Shown: piece by piece, positions 55,867-64,000 of the stretch
How positions within the stretch are numbered: the first letter of the stretch is position 1
How the letters are laid out: the number at the start of each line of letters is the position of its first letter
DNA from: Luzula sylvatica
Lineage: Eukaryota; Streptophyta; Magnoliopsida; Poales; Juncaceae
Direction of reading: 5' to 3'
Length of the DNA: 64,000 nt
NCBI GenBank assembly: GCA_946800325.1
Contig: OX326962.1
Coordinates: 569,357-633,356 of the forward strand
The notes under the pieces: model-generated
The model's input: only the letters and a program-made list of their open reading frames with translations
The model's database searches: none
What the model was told of the DNA's origin: nothing
Translations under genes and position numbers: made by a program

Positions 55867-57234
55867 TTATTGAGAGCTTTGGAGTATTTTGGTAACTGAG
55901 ATTACGAGAATACCCAACTCATAAAACGACCAATTAGCAACAAACAAACTGCCAATTCGAGCGAACCAGTGTGATGTTTGTACAGGAGGCAGCTTGGGCG
56001 GGGAGTATTTTGCTTTCACCGATTGCAATAGTTTCGGTATGTGCGTATTTGCAAATAAATACACGTGTTTCCTTTGGCTGTCTTGATCCCCGGGCCCCAT
56101 ATTGTTTGCTTCTATATATTCCATTGCTTTCCGGATCAGCATCTTCTGGAAATAGAACCTCATCTTATCCTCCTCGGATCGAGATATCTTTCCCATACTA
56201 AAGTAATAATAGTGTATGTAGGGATTCATTCTCTGCCATAACTGTCTTAACACGGAGTGAATATTGATCACTTCTTTCTCTTCTTTGAGTCGATCCAGGA
56301 TTTCTTCTATTGGAATTCTCTGAAACCATCGTTGGAACGGAGGAAGTATTTGGATATCCCCTGTTGACAACAAAAGAATGTCCAATCCAAGAACCCGAAG
56401 CTTTGGGGTCTTTTCCCCAGGTACTGGACGAAGAATAGCGCAAGACGTCTTTTTGAGCCGAAGGAAACCCAATGCCCAAGTCAACCTCTTTCGAAAAAGC
56501 TCTACCCGACTTTGGGGATAAGGCCATTCGCCCTCTCGGAGAGGGAAACCAAAGAGGAGGTCATCCGCGTAGCGAACCCAAAAGAAAAAGCGCTCCCCAT
56601 TTCGGTGACATTTGACCTCTTCTATATGACGATCGAAGCAATCCACTAATATATTCATCAGAATGGGCGATATAGGGAAGACTTGAGGGACCCCAATCCC
56701 TTTCACGCTTATGGTTTCCTTAGTCTTCACATCCACTACTGGGGTTTCGAGGAAAGCTGACAAAAGATCAATTAATATTGGATCATCGGGGAAGGTTTCC
56801 TTCAAGCAGTCCAGAAGCAGATCGTGGGAGATTGTCTCAAAGTAAGCGATAAAATCACATCGTATTAAAAGATCCAACTTAGGCCATTTCCGAACTTCTC
56901 GAAAAAAAGTCCCTGCGCCCCGAAGAGGACGAAACCCATGTGAGCTATCGCAGAATTTCGAATCTAGAGCCGCGTTCAAAAGAGGTACCAGAGCCTTGAA
57001 GACCAATCGATCCTTTTTTGCTGCTTGAGTAATTGGTCGGAATGACCCTGGTTTCTTGGCCTTAGGAATATAAGACCGGAGCATTGGTGAGAACCTATAT
57101 TCCCCGGATTCCAACTCTACAAGGATCTGACGCACTTCGGAATCATTCACGAAGCGACTAAAGACTTTTCTCTCTTTCTTCCACAGCACCCGTATCAATC
57201 TGGTTAGTTCCCAGATAAGTGGATTCTTTTTCAT
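55867..57234 (-). CDS. Free-standing group II-intron-type reverse transcriptase/maturase
   Basis: A 455-codon ATG-initiated intact frame with the ordered RT blocks of group II intron proteins: SYIPKAKKPGSFRPITQAA (residues 54-72), SHGFRP (98-103), CDFIAYFETISHD (126-138, palm Asp), the motif normally PQG-SPIL reading PQVFPISPIL (183-192), and catalytic YADD (222-225). A thumb/X-like region follows (EILDRLKEEKEVINIHSVLRQLW). No HNH endonuclease is seen. It is not matR, and no group II intron domains were recognised around it. The usual Gly after PQ is Val (GTC), which C-to-U editing cannot restore. It may be a relict or horizontally acquired intron protein. Intactness suggests recent arrival or function. 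Confidence 0.85.
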   Translation of the reverse strand: MKKNPLIWELTRLIRVLWKKERKVFSRFVNDSEVRQILVELESGEYRFSPMLRSYIPKAKKPGSFRPITQAAKKDRLVFKALVPLLNAALDSKFCDSSHGFRPLRGAGTFFREVRKWPKLDLLIRCDFIAYFETISHDLLLDCLKETFPDDPILIDLLSAFLETPVVDVKTKETISVKGIGVPQVFPISPILMNILVDCFDRHIEEVKCHRNGERFFFWVRYADDLLFGFPLREGEWPYPQSRVELFRKRLTWALGFLRLKKTSCAILRPVPGEKTPKLRVLGLDILLLSTGDIQILPPFQRWFQRIPIEEILDRLKEEKEVINIHSVLRQLWQRMNPYIHYYYFSMGKISRSEEDKMRFYFQKMLIRKAMEYIEANNMGPGDQDSQRKHVYLFANTHIPKLLQSVKAKYSPPKLPPVQTSHWFARIGSLFVANWSFYELGILVISVTKILQSSQ

Positions 57235-57495
57235 TGTTTTCTTTCATTTCTTTTCCCTTCATCTGCCCGACGCACTAGTGTCTTTTTTCATTCCACTGAG
57301 AAAACTAAATGAAAACTCGGATCGGAACTGAGTGATCTCAGTCTCGAGAAACAACCTTATTGACGCAATTACTGAATTCACCGACTTAGCTCTTTCGTTA
57401 CTCTATCCTTTGAGTCCTCGAGAACGAAGACGAGGAAAAGGAAAACAACTAGGCGATTTATTCTATATACGAAATTCCTGGAATACAATCGATGT

Positions 57496-57558
57496 CAATC
57501 AAGAAGTGAAGAAATTGATATCGAGATATCAAGAAGTGAAGAAATTGGTATCATGAGA
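57496..57558 (+). repeat. Two-copy tandem repeat, about 31-bp unit
   Basis: ATCAAGAAGTGAAGAAATTG then ATATCGAGA is repeated with few changes; it reads in frame as QEVKKLI twice at the end of a short frame (57332-57556). Confidence 0.8.
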
Positions 57559-59344
57559 TGTTTATTTCTGTGAAGGAGAAGCAAACTTCTGAGAAAGATG
57601 CGGAAACGGATTCGACCAGATTCAAGATAGGCACCTATCTTCACTAAGCTAAGCCGGAAAGATCCATTATGATCGTAGGATATTAATATATATTCCGCCA
57701 GTCAAAAAGCTTTGTCAGGATCTGCTGATTACAAGTCCGATGTTTGAGTGTGGGGATATTAGCAACTCTTGTTCACCCCTGCTTTCCAGACAACCATGCT
57801 TTTAGAAAGTCAAGTCATCCACATCCGTTGGAGTTAGCGAGTCGGGCGGTTTTTGAATACCACTAGAGCTCCTCTTAGAGATTCAGATACAGAATGGGCT
57901 GGGCTGTCTTAGCATGAGCTCCCAGTTGGTCGAGGTTGTCTACGAAGGAGGCAAGGGCTTTGTTTGATGTTTAGGTCAAACTTACTCTTTGGTGTCAAAA
58001 GGGGGATTTGTATCATTTATCGGATTGAGTTTTCCTATTTCAAGAGGGTGAGGGTTTCTTTAGAGTGATCTAAATGAATCCTCGTTACAAACATGATCAA
58101 TCTCTCCTTGTTCTGATCTCCGAGCACCCTTGACATTTTCAATCGATTTCCCATGTCTAGCGATCCCTCCTTGGCTTTGTGGATTAGGACCAATCCCTTC
58201 TTTTGGCAAGCTATACTCGGAAGATAAAGAGTTCTTGTTGCCAAACCAACTTCTTTTTGTTGAGCGGCGGACCCTCACTTCATATAGGACTTCATCCTCC
58301 CAAGCGGCTTACAACTAATCTCCTTCCGGTTGAAATCAAGGACTAGCATAGCTGGATGGGATGGGCAATAAGCACCAAAAGAAAATGAGTTACGTCAGGA
58401 GATTCAGAAAGAACCGGTAGTAAGGTAAGCTGGGAAACTGCCGTTAATGGCTTTCGTTGCTCGTACTGGGAATGCTTGATTTAGTCGGTTACCTGCCTGC
58501 CCTCTTCCTTTATTAAGCAATTGGCTAGGTCAGCTACTATCTATCTATAAAGGAAGGGGTGCCTCCCCCTAGGCTCGATACTGCTTTGCCTGCTCTCGGG
58601 CAATCTTTTTCTATTGGAATTAACAGCCTGGTTGTGCTCTCTTTGGGCGTCTACTTAGCGTAATCACGAACAGCTTAGCTTTTCCTTCGAGGAAAGGACT
58701 TGACTTTATCTGGCTAGTATAGAATTCTGACTGTTCGAGAAGGCTTTTTCAAACCAAGTCCCAAAGTGCTTTCACCCGGATCAAGGTCAATCCGGTCTCC
58801 GTCTGGCAGTAGGTCCCGAAAGAAGTCAGTAATAGCCCGGAAAGGTGGGGATAAATGTCTTTCGTTGTCTCATCCTATTCCTGTAACCGGGTTTGAGTAA
58901 GTACAGTAGTCGTTGTTGGATCCTAGCGAGCGAGACGAGAGGAGCGTTTTTCATGATAAGGAGAGTTGCTTGGTTTCGGTCTTCTTAGCAATTCTTATTC
59001 ATTTCTCGATCCTGTCTTCTCGGGCGTGTGAACGGCGGTAACTGCAGGTGTGGAATCCATGTCTCGAAGGGAAGGTCTTCCATCAATGTGTCGAACGGGG
59101 GAGAAAGCTGTTGGGCAAGGGGTGTAGGGGTCGGGACAAGGCCATGGTGGAATGTATCGAACTCCAAGACTTAGGGTATGTGAGGTCAGCTTATGAGAGT
59201 CAGCCCTTGATCCGGTGAGACTACGTGAACTGTTGTCAGTCGACTTGCATGCATGTGTGGCAGTGTATAGAAAGAAGCTCATTGGAAGGAGGAAAGAACT
59301 GGTGTAGAAAGAAAGTCCACCCCTTCGGATTTGGATAGACAAGA

Positions 59345-59362
59345 ACCCCGCTGCGCGCCCCT
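59345..59362 (-). repeat. GC18 dispersed repeat, copy 34
   Basis: Perfect core with T instead of A after the core; preceded by over 4 kb without a copy. Confidence 0.93.
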
Positions 59363-60051
59363 TCTTCTGGGCTAGGCTAATCAATCGATCACTTAGGGAA
59401 GGTAGGGTTTGCCGGATTGATCTTCTTTTTTAGAAACCTACCCAGGTCAACAAAATACCCCGTCCCTCCGCGTTGATTAAGCCGCTACGGGAGAACGAAG
59501 TGGTAGCTTGGACGATGTATAGGACTTTCAAAGGCCGATCGCCTGTCCCAATGGATGCTGTGACGTGAAAGTAGAGAGCAGCGTGCAACCAAGAGTAGAA
59601 GGGTCGGTCACCATAGGTGATTTCGAGGATGTCCTTCTTTTGAAGTAGTTTCAGTAGTGGTATAAGGGGTGGTGCGGGCACAGAAAGTGGAGAAGAAAAG
59701 CCAAGTGTGAGGGGCTAGCCGAGAAAGAACTCCCGGAACTTCACTTCAAAGTAGAGCTTGCCTATCCAGACGCAGTACCAGTGTCACTCCCCCAGCCTCC
59801 TCCCTACTAACCGCTTCTTGTTAACAAAGGAGAGCGCACCGTCACTTACATTACACTCCCTTTTGAATGTGCACCTGACAAGCACAGGTTCTCGGGACCG
59901 CCCCGCCTTGACGCTAGAAAGCAAACAATCCTCCACATTCAGTAAGAAGTCCGCCAGCAAAGGAGATAGCACAAAAGGGTTTGGCTGTCCTCATTTTGCC
60001 CATCTTCGTGGAATCTTGTAGTCCTGCCAGGATAGGTTACGGAAGAAGGCG

Positions 60052-60069
60052 AGGGGCGCGCAGCGGGGA
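60052..60069 (+). repeat. GC18 dispersed repeat, copy 35
   Basis: Exact 18-bp match in spacer. Confidence 0.95.
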
Positions 60070-61416
60070 CTTGACTCAATAGGAACCCTCTCACCATACC
60101 CACTGATACTCAACTTGGATACAATCACCATAGAGAATGCAACCTCACTCAAGGGAGACTCAATGAGCAGAGCATTCTCAAGAGAAGGCAACGGAGCTAG
60201 AATGAAGAGAGCAGAAAAGCCACCGTAAGGAACCGAACTGACTGTTCTACTTTCTTCCTACAGGAACCGAGGTGACAAGCAGAAAGTCTAGCCATAGGAA
60301 TGGTGGTTGTACCTCAGCACCTCTAGAGAATGAAAGAGTGACGCGAAGGAAACCCGGCATGCCCACCCATCAGGACTTGTTCTAACGAATGAGAGCGAAA
60401 CCCCAATCACTTGGCGACATTCAGGGAGTATGGTAGAAAGAAGGAGAGATTGAGAGGGAAGGCTCAAGGGCGTAGCTATGATGCCTGGAGATTAGACGAG
60501 ATGGACGAGTTCGCCGAGGAAGAAGGTCGAAGGCTAATAGGCACCCTTCTTCTAAGCTTTTCCAGTGGTAGGATCCGAGTGACACAGCTGTCTGTCTACT
60601 CAATTCTTGGATTTCCAGAGCACGCGTCTTTCGTAGCAAGTCAAAGCGAGTTTAGGTTTCGTAGACTCCCCTTTATCAAAAACTTGCTAATCGATCAGTG
60701 GAATAAGGATTTCATGACTTCCAATTCTAGGCCAGAAGCGGGATGGTCATAGGCCTGTGCGCGCTTTATTAGTCATCTTTCCTGGGTACTTCCTTTGTGG
60801 GTAGGGGCTATCAAACGAACTAGACTGACATTGCTGGTCAGCTTGGGAATGGTCCGAGTCTGCCAATGTCATTTCTTTGAAAGATACCTGTGCTTGAGCT
60901 AGTGGCTTTGTCGGTCTTCTCTATGTCCGACCGACCCCGGTCACCAGTGGAAGCTTATTAAGCATTGGTACAGGGACGATTCTGGGCAGTTTGAGGTGTC
61001 TTTCAACCTAGAAACTTATATCCTATAAGTGATATCCTAATTCGGTATGTCAATTCTGTAGTGTATCGATCGGAATGACCTCTGGCTCAGCCCGCGACTT
61101 CCTCCCCTTCTTTAGCTCTGGTGACTCCGTAACCTTTTTCCCAGAATTCATTCCCCCGACCACGACGATCCCGAGCCCTATGGACGAACGAAAGGGATAG
61201 CGACTAGTATATGAGGACGCAAATAAGAGGAGGCCACTCAGAGTTCAGTAACCCACTACGCAAATGTGGCAGAATCAGATCAAAGAGAGGTAGCTGCAGA
61301 TTCTTTGGAATATGTGATAGGCAAACGAATAGATGATGATAAAGAGGGTGGCCGCCCAATGGAAATAGCATTGGTCCAATGCAGAGAGAGCCTACCAATG
61401 TCCTCGTTCGAATCGA

Positions 61417-61434
61417 AGGGGCGCGCAGCGGGGA
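61417..61434 (+). repeat. GC18 dispersed repeat, copy 36
   Basis: Exact 18-bp match; copy 37 follows 217 bp later in the same orientation. Confidence 0.95.
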
Positions 61435-61633
61435 CTGAAAACTCTGACTCACTGGCGGACGAAGGGAAAGAGAAAAGTCCTCAGGGTTGATTTGCTTTTT
61501 CAACAGAAGCTGTTCCCACCTCCATATCTCGACTGAATTGACACTCTCGCAATCCCTCACGTATCGAAGTAGGCGCTTGGCAGAAAATGAGGTAGTAGTA
61601 GGCACGGTGAAATACCAATGCGGCATGACAAAG

Positions 61634-61651
61634 AGGGGCGCGCAGCGGGGA
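61634..61651 (+). repeat. GC18 dispersed repeat, copy 37
   Basis: Exact 18-bp match; the sequence between copies 36 and 37 is unique. Confidence 0.95.
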
Positions 61652-62107
61652 ATGAAATAGGTTTCTCACCTCCGGAAGAAGAGTAGCAAAAGCAGGTGCT
61701 GGACTTATCCAACAACTGGTGTAATTATTGGCAAGAGCCAGTGATCGCCAATTCCTTTCCCTTTGGCTCCTATGGTATTATGGGGACTCAGGTAAGGCCA
61801 TCGTTCACTCGTCGAAACTCTCTTTCTTTGAGTCCCCGAAGTCATTATGGGAAGAGCATATAGCTGGAACGAGTCAGTACTTATGGGCTAGCGAAGAAGG
61901 ACTTGCGGGGAGAGCTTTCAATACCTACTTCTTTCTCCTAATAGCTTGCTTGCTTGGTTCGGATTGGTTGGGATTCCTTAATTAGGAGCCAGCCCGTACC
62001 AGGAGAGGCCTGTTGCTGAAATTGAGTGTGGTTGCAGCTGACAAAAAGTGTGAGCTTTGGTACTTTGATCTGTAGCAGTGGAATCGTTTGTCTGGCGCAT
62101 TTGTCTT

Positions 62108-62125
62108 TCCCCGCTGCGCGCCCCT
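62108..62125 (-). repeat. GC18 dispersed repeat, copy 38
   Basis: Exact 18-bp match; last copy in the window, about 320 bp before the gag fragment. Confidence 0.95.
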
Positions 62126-62441
62126 CACCCTTCTTGGACTTGTTATCTTCTTGGACTACAATCTTCTTACTCTTCTTTTTTAGGATTATGGAATTCTTTT
62201 GGACTAGGGCACGTCTCGAACTGAGAAGCAAGTCACTACTCAAAAAAAAGGGAGAGCAGCTAGAAAGGAAGGCAAGAGCTGTAGAATAGGTGGATAGGAT
62301 AGAAATTCTATATTGGATTTTCGTAAGGATCTAAGATCGTGGTTAGCTATGGCATCTGCTCAATAACCTTGCACAGATGTTGATAGACTCCTTCTCGGTA
62401 AGCGGATGAGTGCACTTCATAGACTTTTTTCTCCATCTGTG

Positions 62442-62636
62442 TCAGAACTGACGCGGCGCATCGGGGTTTTTTCGGGCTGGAACCAACTCACCTAAATCAA
62501 CTTCATGATCTGATGGGAAGAAGCGGCTATGAAAAGCCATGAGCATCCGGTCCCACGTCAATATGGAGTTAGGTGGCAATGACATAAACCAGTCAAAAGC
62601 AGCACCACTCAGTGACAGTGAAAACTGCCAAAGCAA
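62442..62636 (-). mobile_element. Ty3/gypsy gag fragment
   Basis: Minus-strand reading FSLSLSGAAFDWFMSLPPNS, then ILTWDRMLMAFHSRFFP, is the conserved plant gypsy gag core (L-G-A--W---LPP-SI-TW-----F---FFP). It is short and without the remainder of the element. Confidence 0.85.
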
Positions 62637-62978
62637 GTAGATGGGATTCGATGATGAATTCCCACATGTTTGAAGGAAGTGAGCCGCTCAATAACGCCGC
62701 TAGGGACGGCGGACCCACTACACCAAAATCCCGCGGTAAACCGTATACGTGGGTGTTGTTATATTAACAAGACAATTTCTGAATTTATCATTACGGTGTT
62801 TACGTCAACCATTTCTATATAAGATTATTATATTCTAGTTATAAGGTTTTTATCTCACGATGGACTAAGGAAGGTAAGTCGCACGGAGGTTCGAATCCAA
62901 AAAGCGCAAGATGTCTTTTCTAGAGCTCAACCAAGAGGGATCAAAAGCATAGCCAAGCACAAGTACTCCCACCGACGC
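62637..62978. other. Spacer before the rps7 copy
   Basis: AT-rich segment (62760-62880) then CACGGAGGTTCGAATCC at about 62882-62898, which resembles a tRNA T-arm but lacks other arms. No gene called. Confidence 0.5.
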
Positions 62979-63179
62979 TATTCGTTGGATCCTTGAAGCA
63001 GCAGCTTTCAAACGACGTATAAAAGGATCAGCTTAGAGAAATGTTCATTTGATGAGATACTGGATGCTTACCGAAAGAGGGGATTTGCACGTCAAAAAAG
63101 GGATCATTTTCCTGGTCCAATCGAAGTTTCGCGTTCAGAGTAAAGTGAGACCACATAAAGAGCTCTTCCTAATTCAGAT
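62979..63179 (+). pseudogene. rps7: Broken partial second copy of rps7
   Basis: Matches the 3' half of rps7 and some 50 bp of its 3' flank. TATTCGTTGGATC, GCTTTCAAACGACGTATAA, GAGATACTGGATGCTTAC, CAATCGAAGTTTCGCG and GACCACATAA-GAGCTC align with the gene at 1917-2363. There is a GCA insertion near 63001, a 4-bp net deletion that shifts the frame near 63020, and loss of about 14 bp near 63110. It cannot encode S7. At several sites it keeps the residues usual in plants (KCSF, DAYRKRG) where the intact gene differs, so it is not a simple recent copy of that gene. Confidence 0.88.
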
Positions 63180-63439
63180 TATTAAGTCAGATATGGCTTT
63201 CTTTTTTGGTTTTTTAATATTCATATAGAATCAATTCCTTCTTATACTCTTCTATTCATTCATTGAGTTGGAGGAATCCATAGGAGGCCGGAGAGGCCAG
63301 CCCTAGCTCCAACATCGAGGCGAGGTCTAGAAAGTCTAAAAAAGACAAACTAGGTTTTCAGGTCTTGACGAGTACTCTAAGAGCTTGATTCAAAGCGCTT
63401 GTTATTCGCTCTTCAAAGGGCAAGGAATAAGTAATCTCC

Positions 63440-63705
63440 CTTCCTGGAGGAGTACTTTAGGCACTTCGTCAGTGCCAACCGGAAGGATTGGGTCCGACTT
63501 CTGGATGTGGCACAGTTTTGCTATAACTTGCAAAGAAGTGAGGCGTCGGGGCATAGTCCGTTCGAGCTAGCAACGGGGCCACAACCTTTGGCACCTCACA
63601 CCATAGCAAGGGGCTACACGGGGAGTAGTCCGACGGCGTATCGGTTTGCTAGAGATTGGCAGGAGCGAACCGACATCGCAAGGGCATTCTTGGTCCCTAG
63701 CCCAC
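63440..63705 (+). mobile_element. Ty3/gypsy integrase C-terminal fragment
   Basis: One frame reads EYFRHFVSANRKDWVRLLD, then VAQFCYNLQRSEASGHSPFE, then LATGPQPLAPHT. This is the end of the integrase core, with the catalytic Glu region upstream lost, and the spacer characteristic of plant gypsy elements (L--FV-----DW---L---QF-YN---H-ST--SPFEL--G--P--P). It ends near RDWQERTDIARAFL. Confidence 0.85.
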
Positions 63706-64000
63706 CGCACTGGCTATCGCTTTCGCTGGAGTAGTAGTCTATGGAGACAAATCCTTAGGAGCAGTAGCGGGATCGGTTCAAAGCAGAGGACTGCATGCCT
63801 ATGTCTCTGAGACTTTTGGGTAATCGGCGTACTGCTGGTCATATTTCTTACCAGCCTTCGTGCTCGGAAGTCGCTGGGCTTGTCGCTTGGGGGTCCTTCT
63901 TTCTCTTTCTTGATTGTGCATATTCTCATCAATAGTGTAGTTTGTTCATTGAATAGTGTAGTTGAATTGGTCTGCGGTGCATAGACGATACGAAAGAGTG
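63706..64000. other. Window end, no gene recognised
   Basis: Nothing identifiable; a near-direct repeat of GAATAGTGTAGTTTGTTCAT/GAATAGTGTAGTTGAATTGG lies at about 63930-63975. Confidence 0.5.

Larger units (their letters stand above)
57235..62107. other. Spacer, no gene recognised
   Basis: Contains a two-copy direct repeat at 57496 and GC18 copies 34-37. A 113-codon frame at 60411-60752 (plus, start not ATG-certain) is Arg/Glu-rich at its N-terminus and unrecognised. No RNA gene identified. Confidence 0.5.

Noticed and set aside
1706..62125. GC18 copies as a CRISPR array
   Set aside because: Spacing is irregular (0.2 to 6 kb), both orientations occur, and there are no cas genes.
62882..62898. 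GGAGGTTCGAATCC resembling a tRNA T-arm
   Set aside because: No complementary acceptor ends or anticodon arm upstream.

Overview
The window is non-phage, non-bacterial organellar DNA: a stretch of a large, gene-poor land-plant (seed-plant type) mitochondrial genome. It carries plant mitochondrial rps7, atp1, ccmFn (single, unsplit) and ccmFc in the standard genetic code. Long spacers are filled with degraded nuclear-type retrotransposon pieces, and no rRNA or convincing tRNA is visible. The four conserved genes cover about 5.2 kb, or about 8 percent, of the 64 kb.

Layout. 1-16 kb: rps7 on the minus strand at 1.9-2.4 kb, then spacer with remnants of Ty3/gypsy (4.6 kb), a doubtful gag (7.1 kb) and a FAR1/MULE-like piece (12.7 kb). 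15.6-18 kb: a tandem array followed by atp1. 19.4-25.1 kb: two Ty3/gypsy integrase-bearing fragments in opposite orientations; between them lies a decayed reverse-transcriptase-like frame broken only by TGA codons, and a roughly 35-bp minisatellite at 22 kb. 27.3-28 kb: an unidentified 227-codon frame. 28-46 kb: spacer with a plant-mobile-domain-like pseudogene (35.9-36.5 kb), a gag zinc-knuckle piece (40.4-40.6 kb) and a second copy of the 15.6-kb array (42.8 kb). 46.6-50.2 kb: ccmFn then ccmFc in tandem, both subunits of the cytochrome c haem-lyase machinery. ccmFc lacks its usual group II intron and carries an in-frame insertion. 53.2-53.7 kb: a gypsy RNase H fragment. 55.9-57.2 kb: an intact, free-standing group II-intron-type reverse transcriptase on the minus strand. 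62.4-63.7 kb: gag fragment, a broken second rps7 copy, and an integrase fragment.

The most striking signal is a dispersed GC-rich 18-bp repeat, called GC18 here, consensus AGGGGCGCGCAGCGGGGA. I found 38 copies by eye: 34 with a perfect 16-bp core and 4 one- or two-base variants, 20 plus and 18 minus. They sit in unrelated flanks, including nuclear-derived retroelement remnants and in frame inside the 227-codon frame, but never inside the four conserved genes or the reverse transcriptase. Two variant copies form the edge of about 75-bp tandem units at 15.6 and 42.8 kb, which may be the ancestral or a composite form. A second family, with palindromic GAGACGT/ACGTCTC arms, is also dispersed, and one member lies inside ccmFc.

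Functionally, atp1 supplies the F1 alpha subunit, ccmFn and ccmFc act together in haem ligation to cytochromes c, and rps7 is a small-subunit ribosomal protein. The reverse transcriptase may be a maturase relict or a source of retroprocessing; the precise loss of the ccmFc intron makes that link worth testing but does not prove it.
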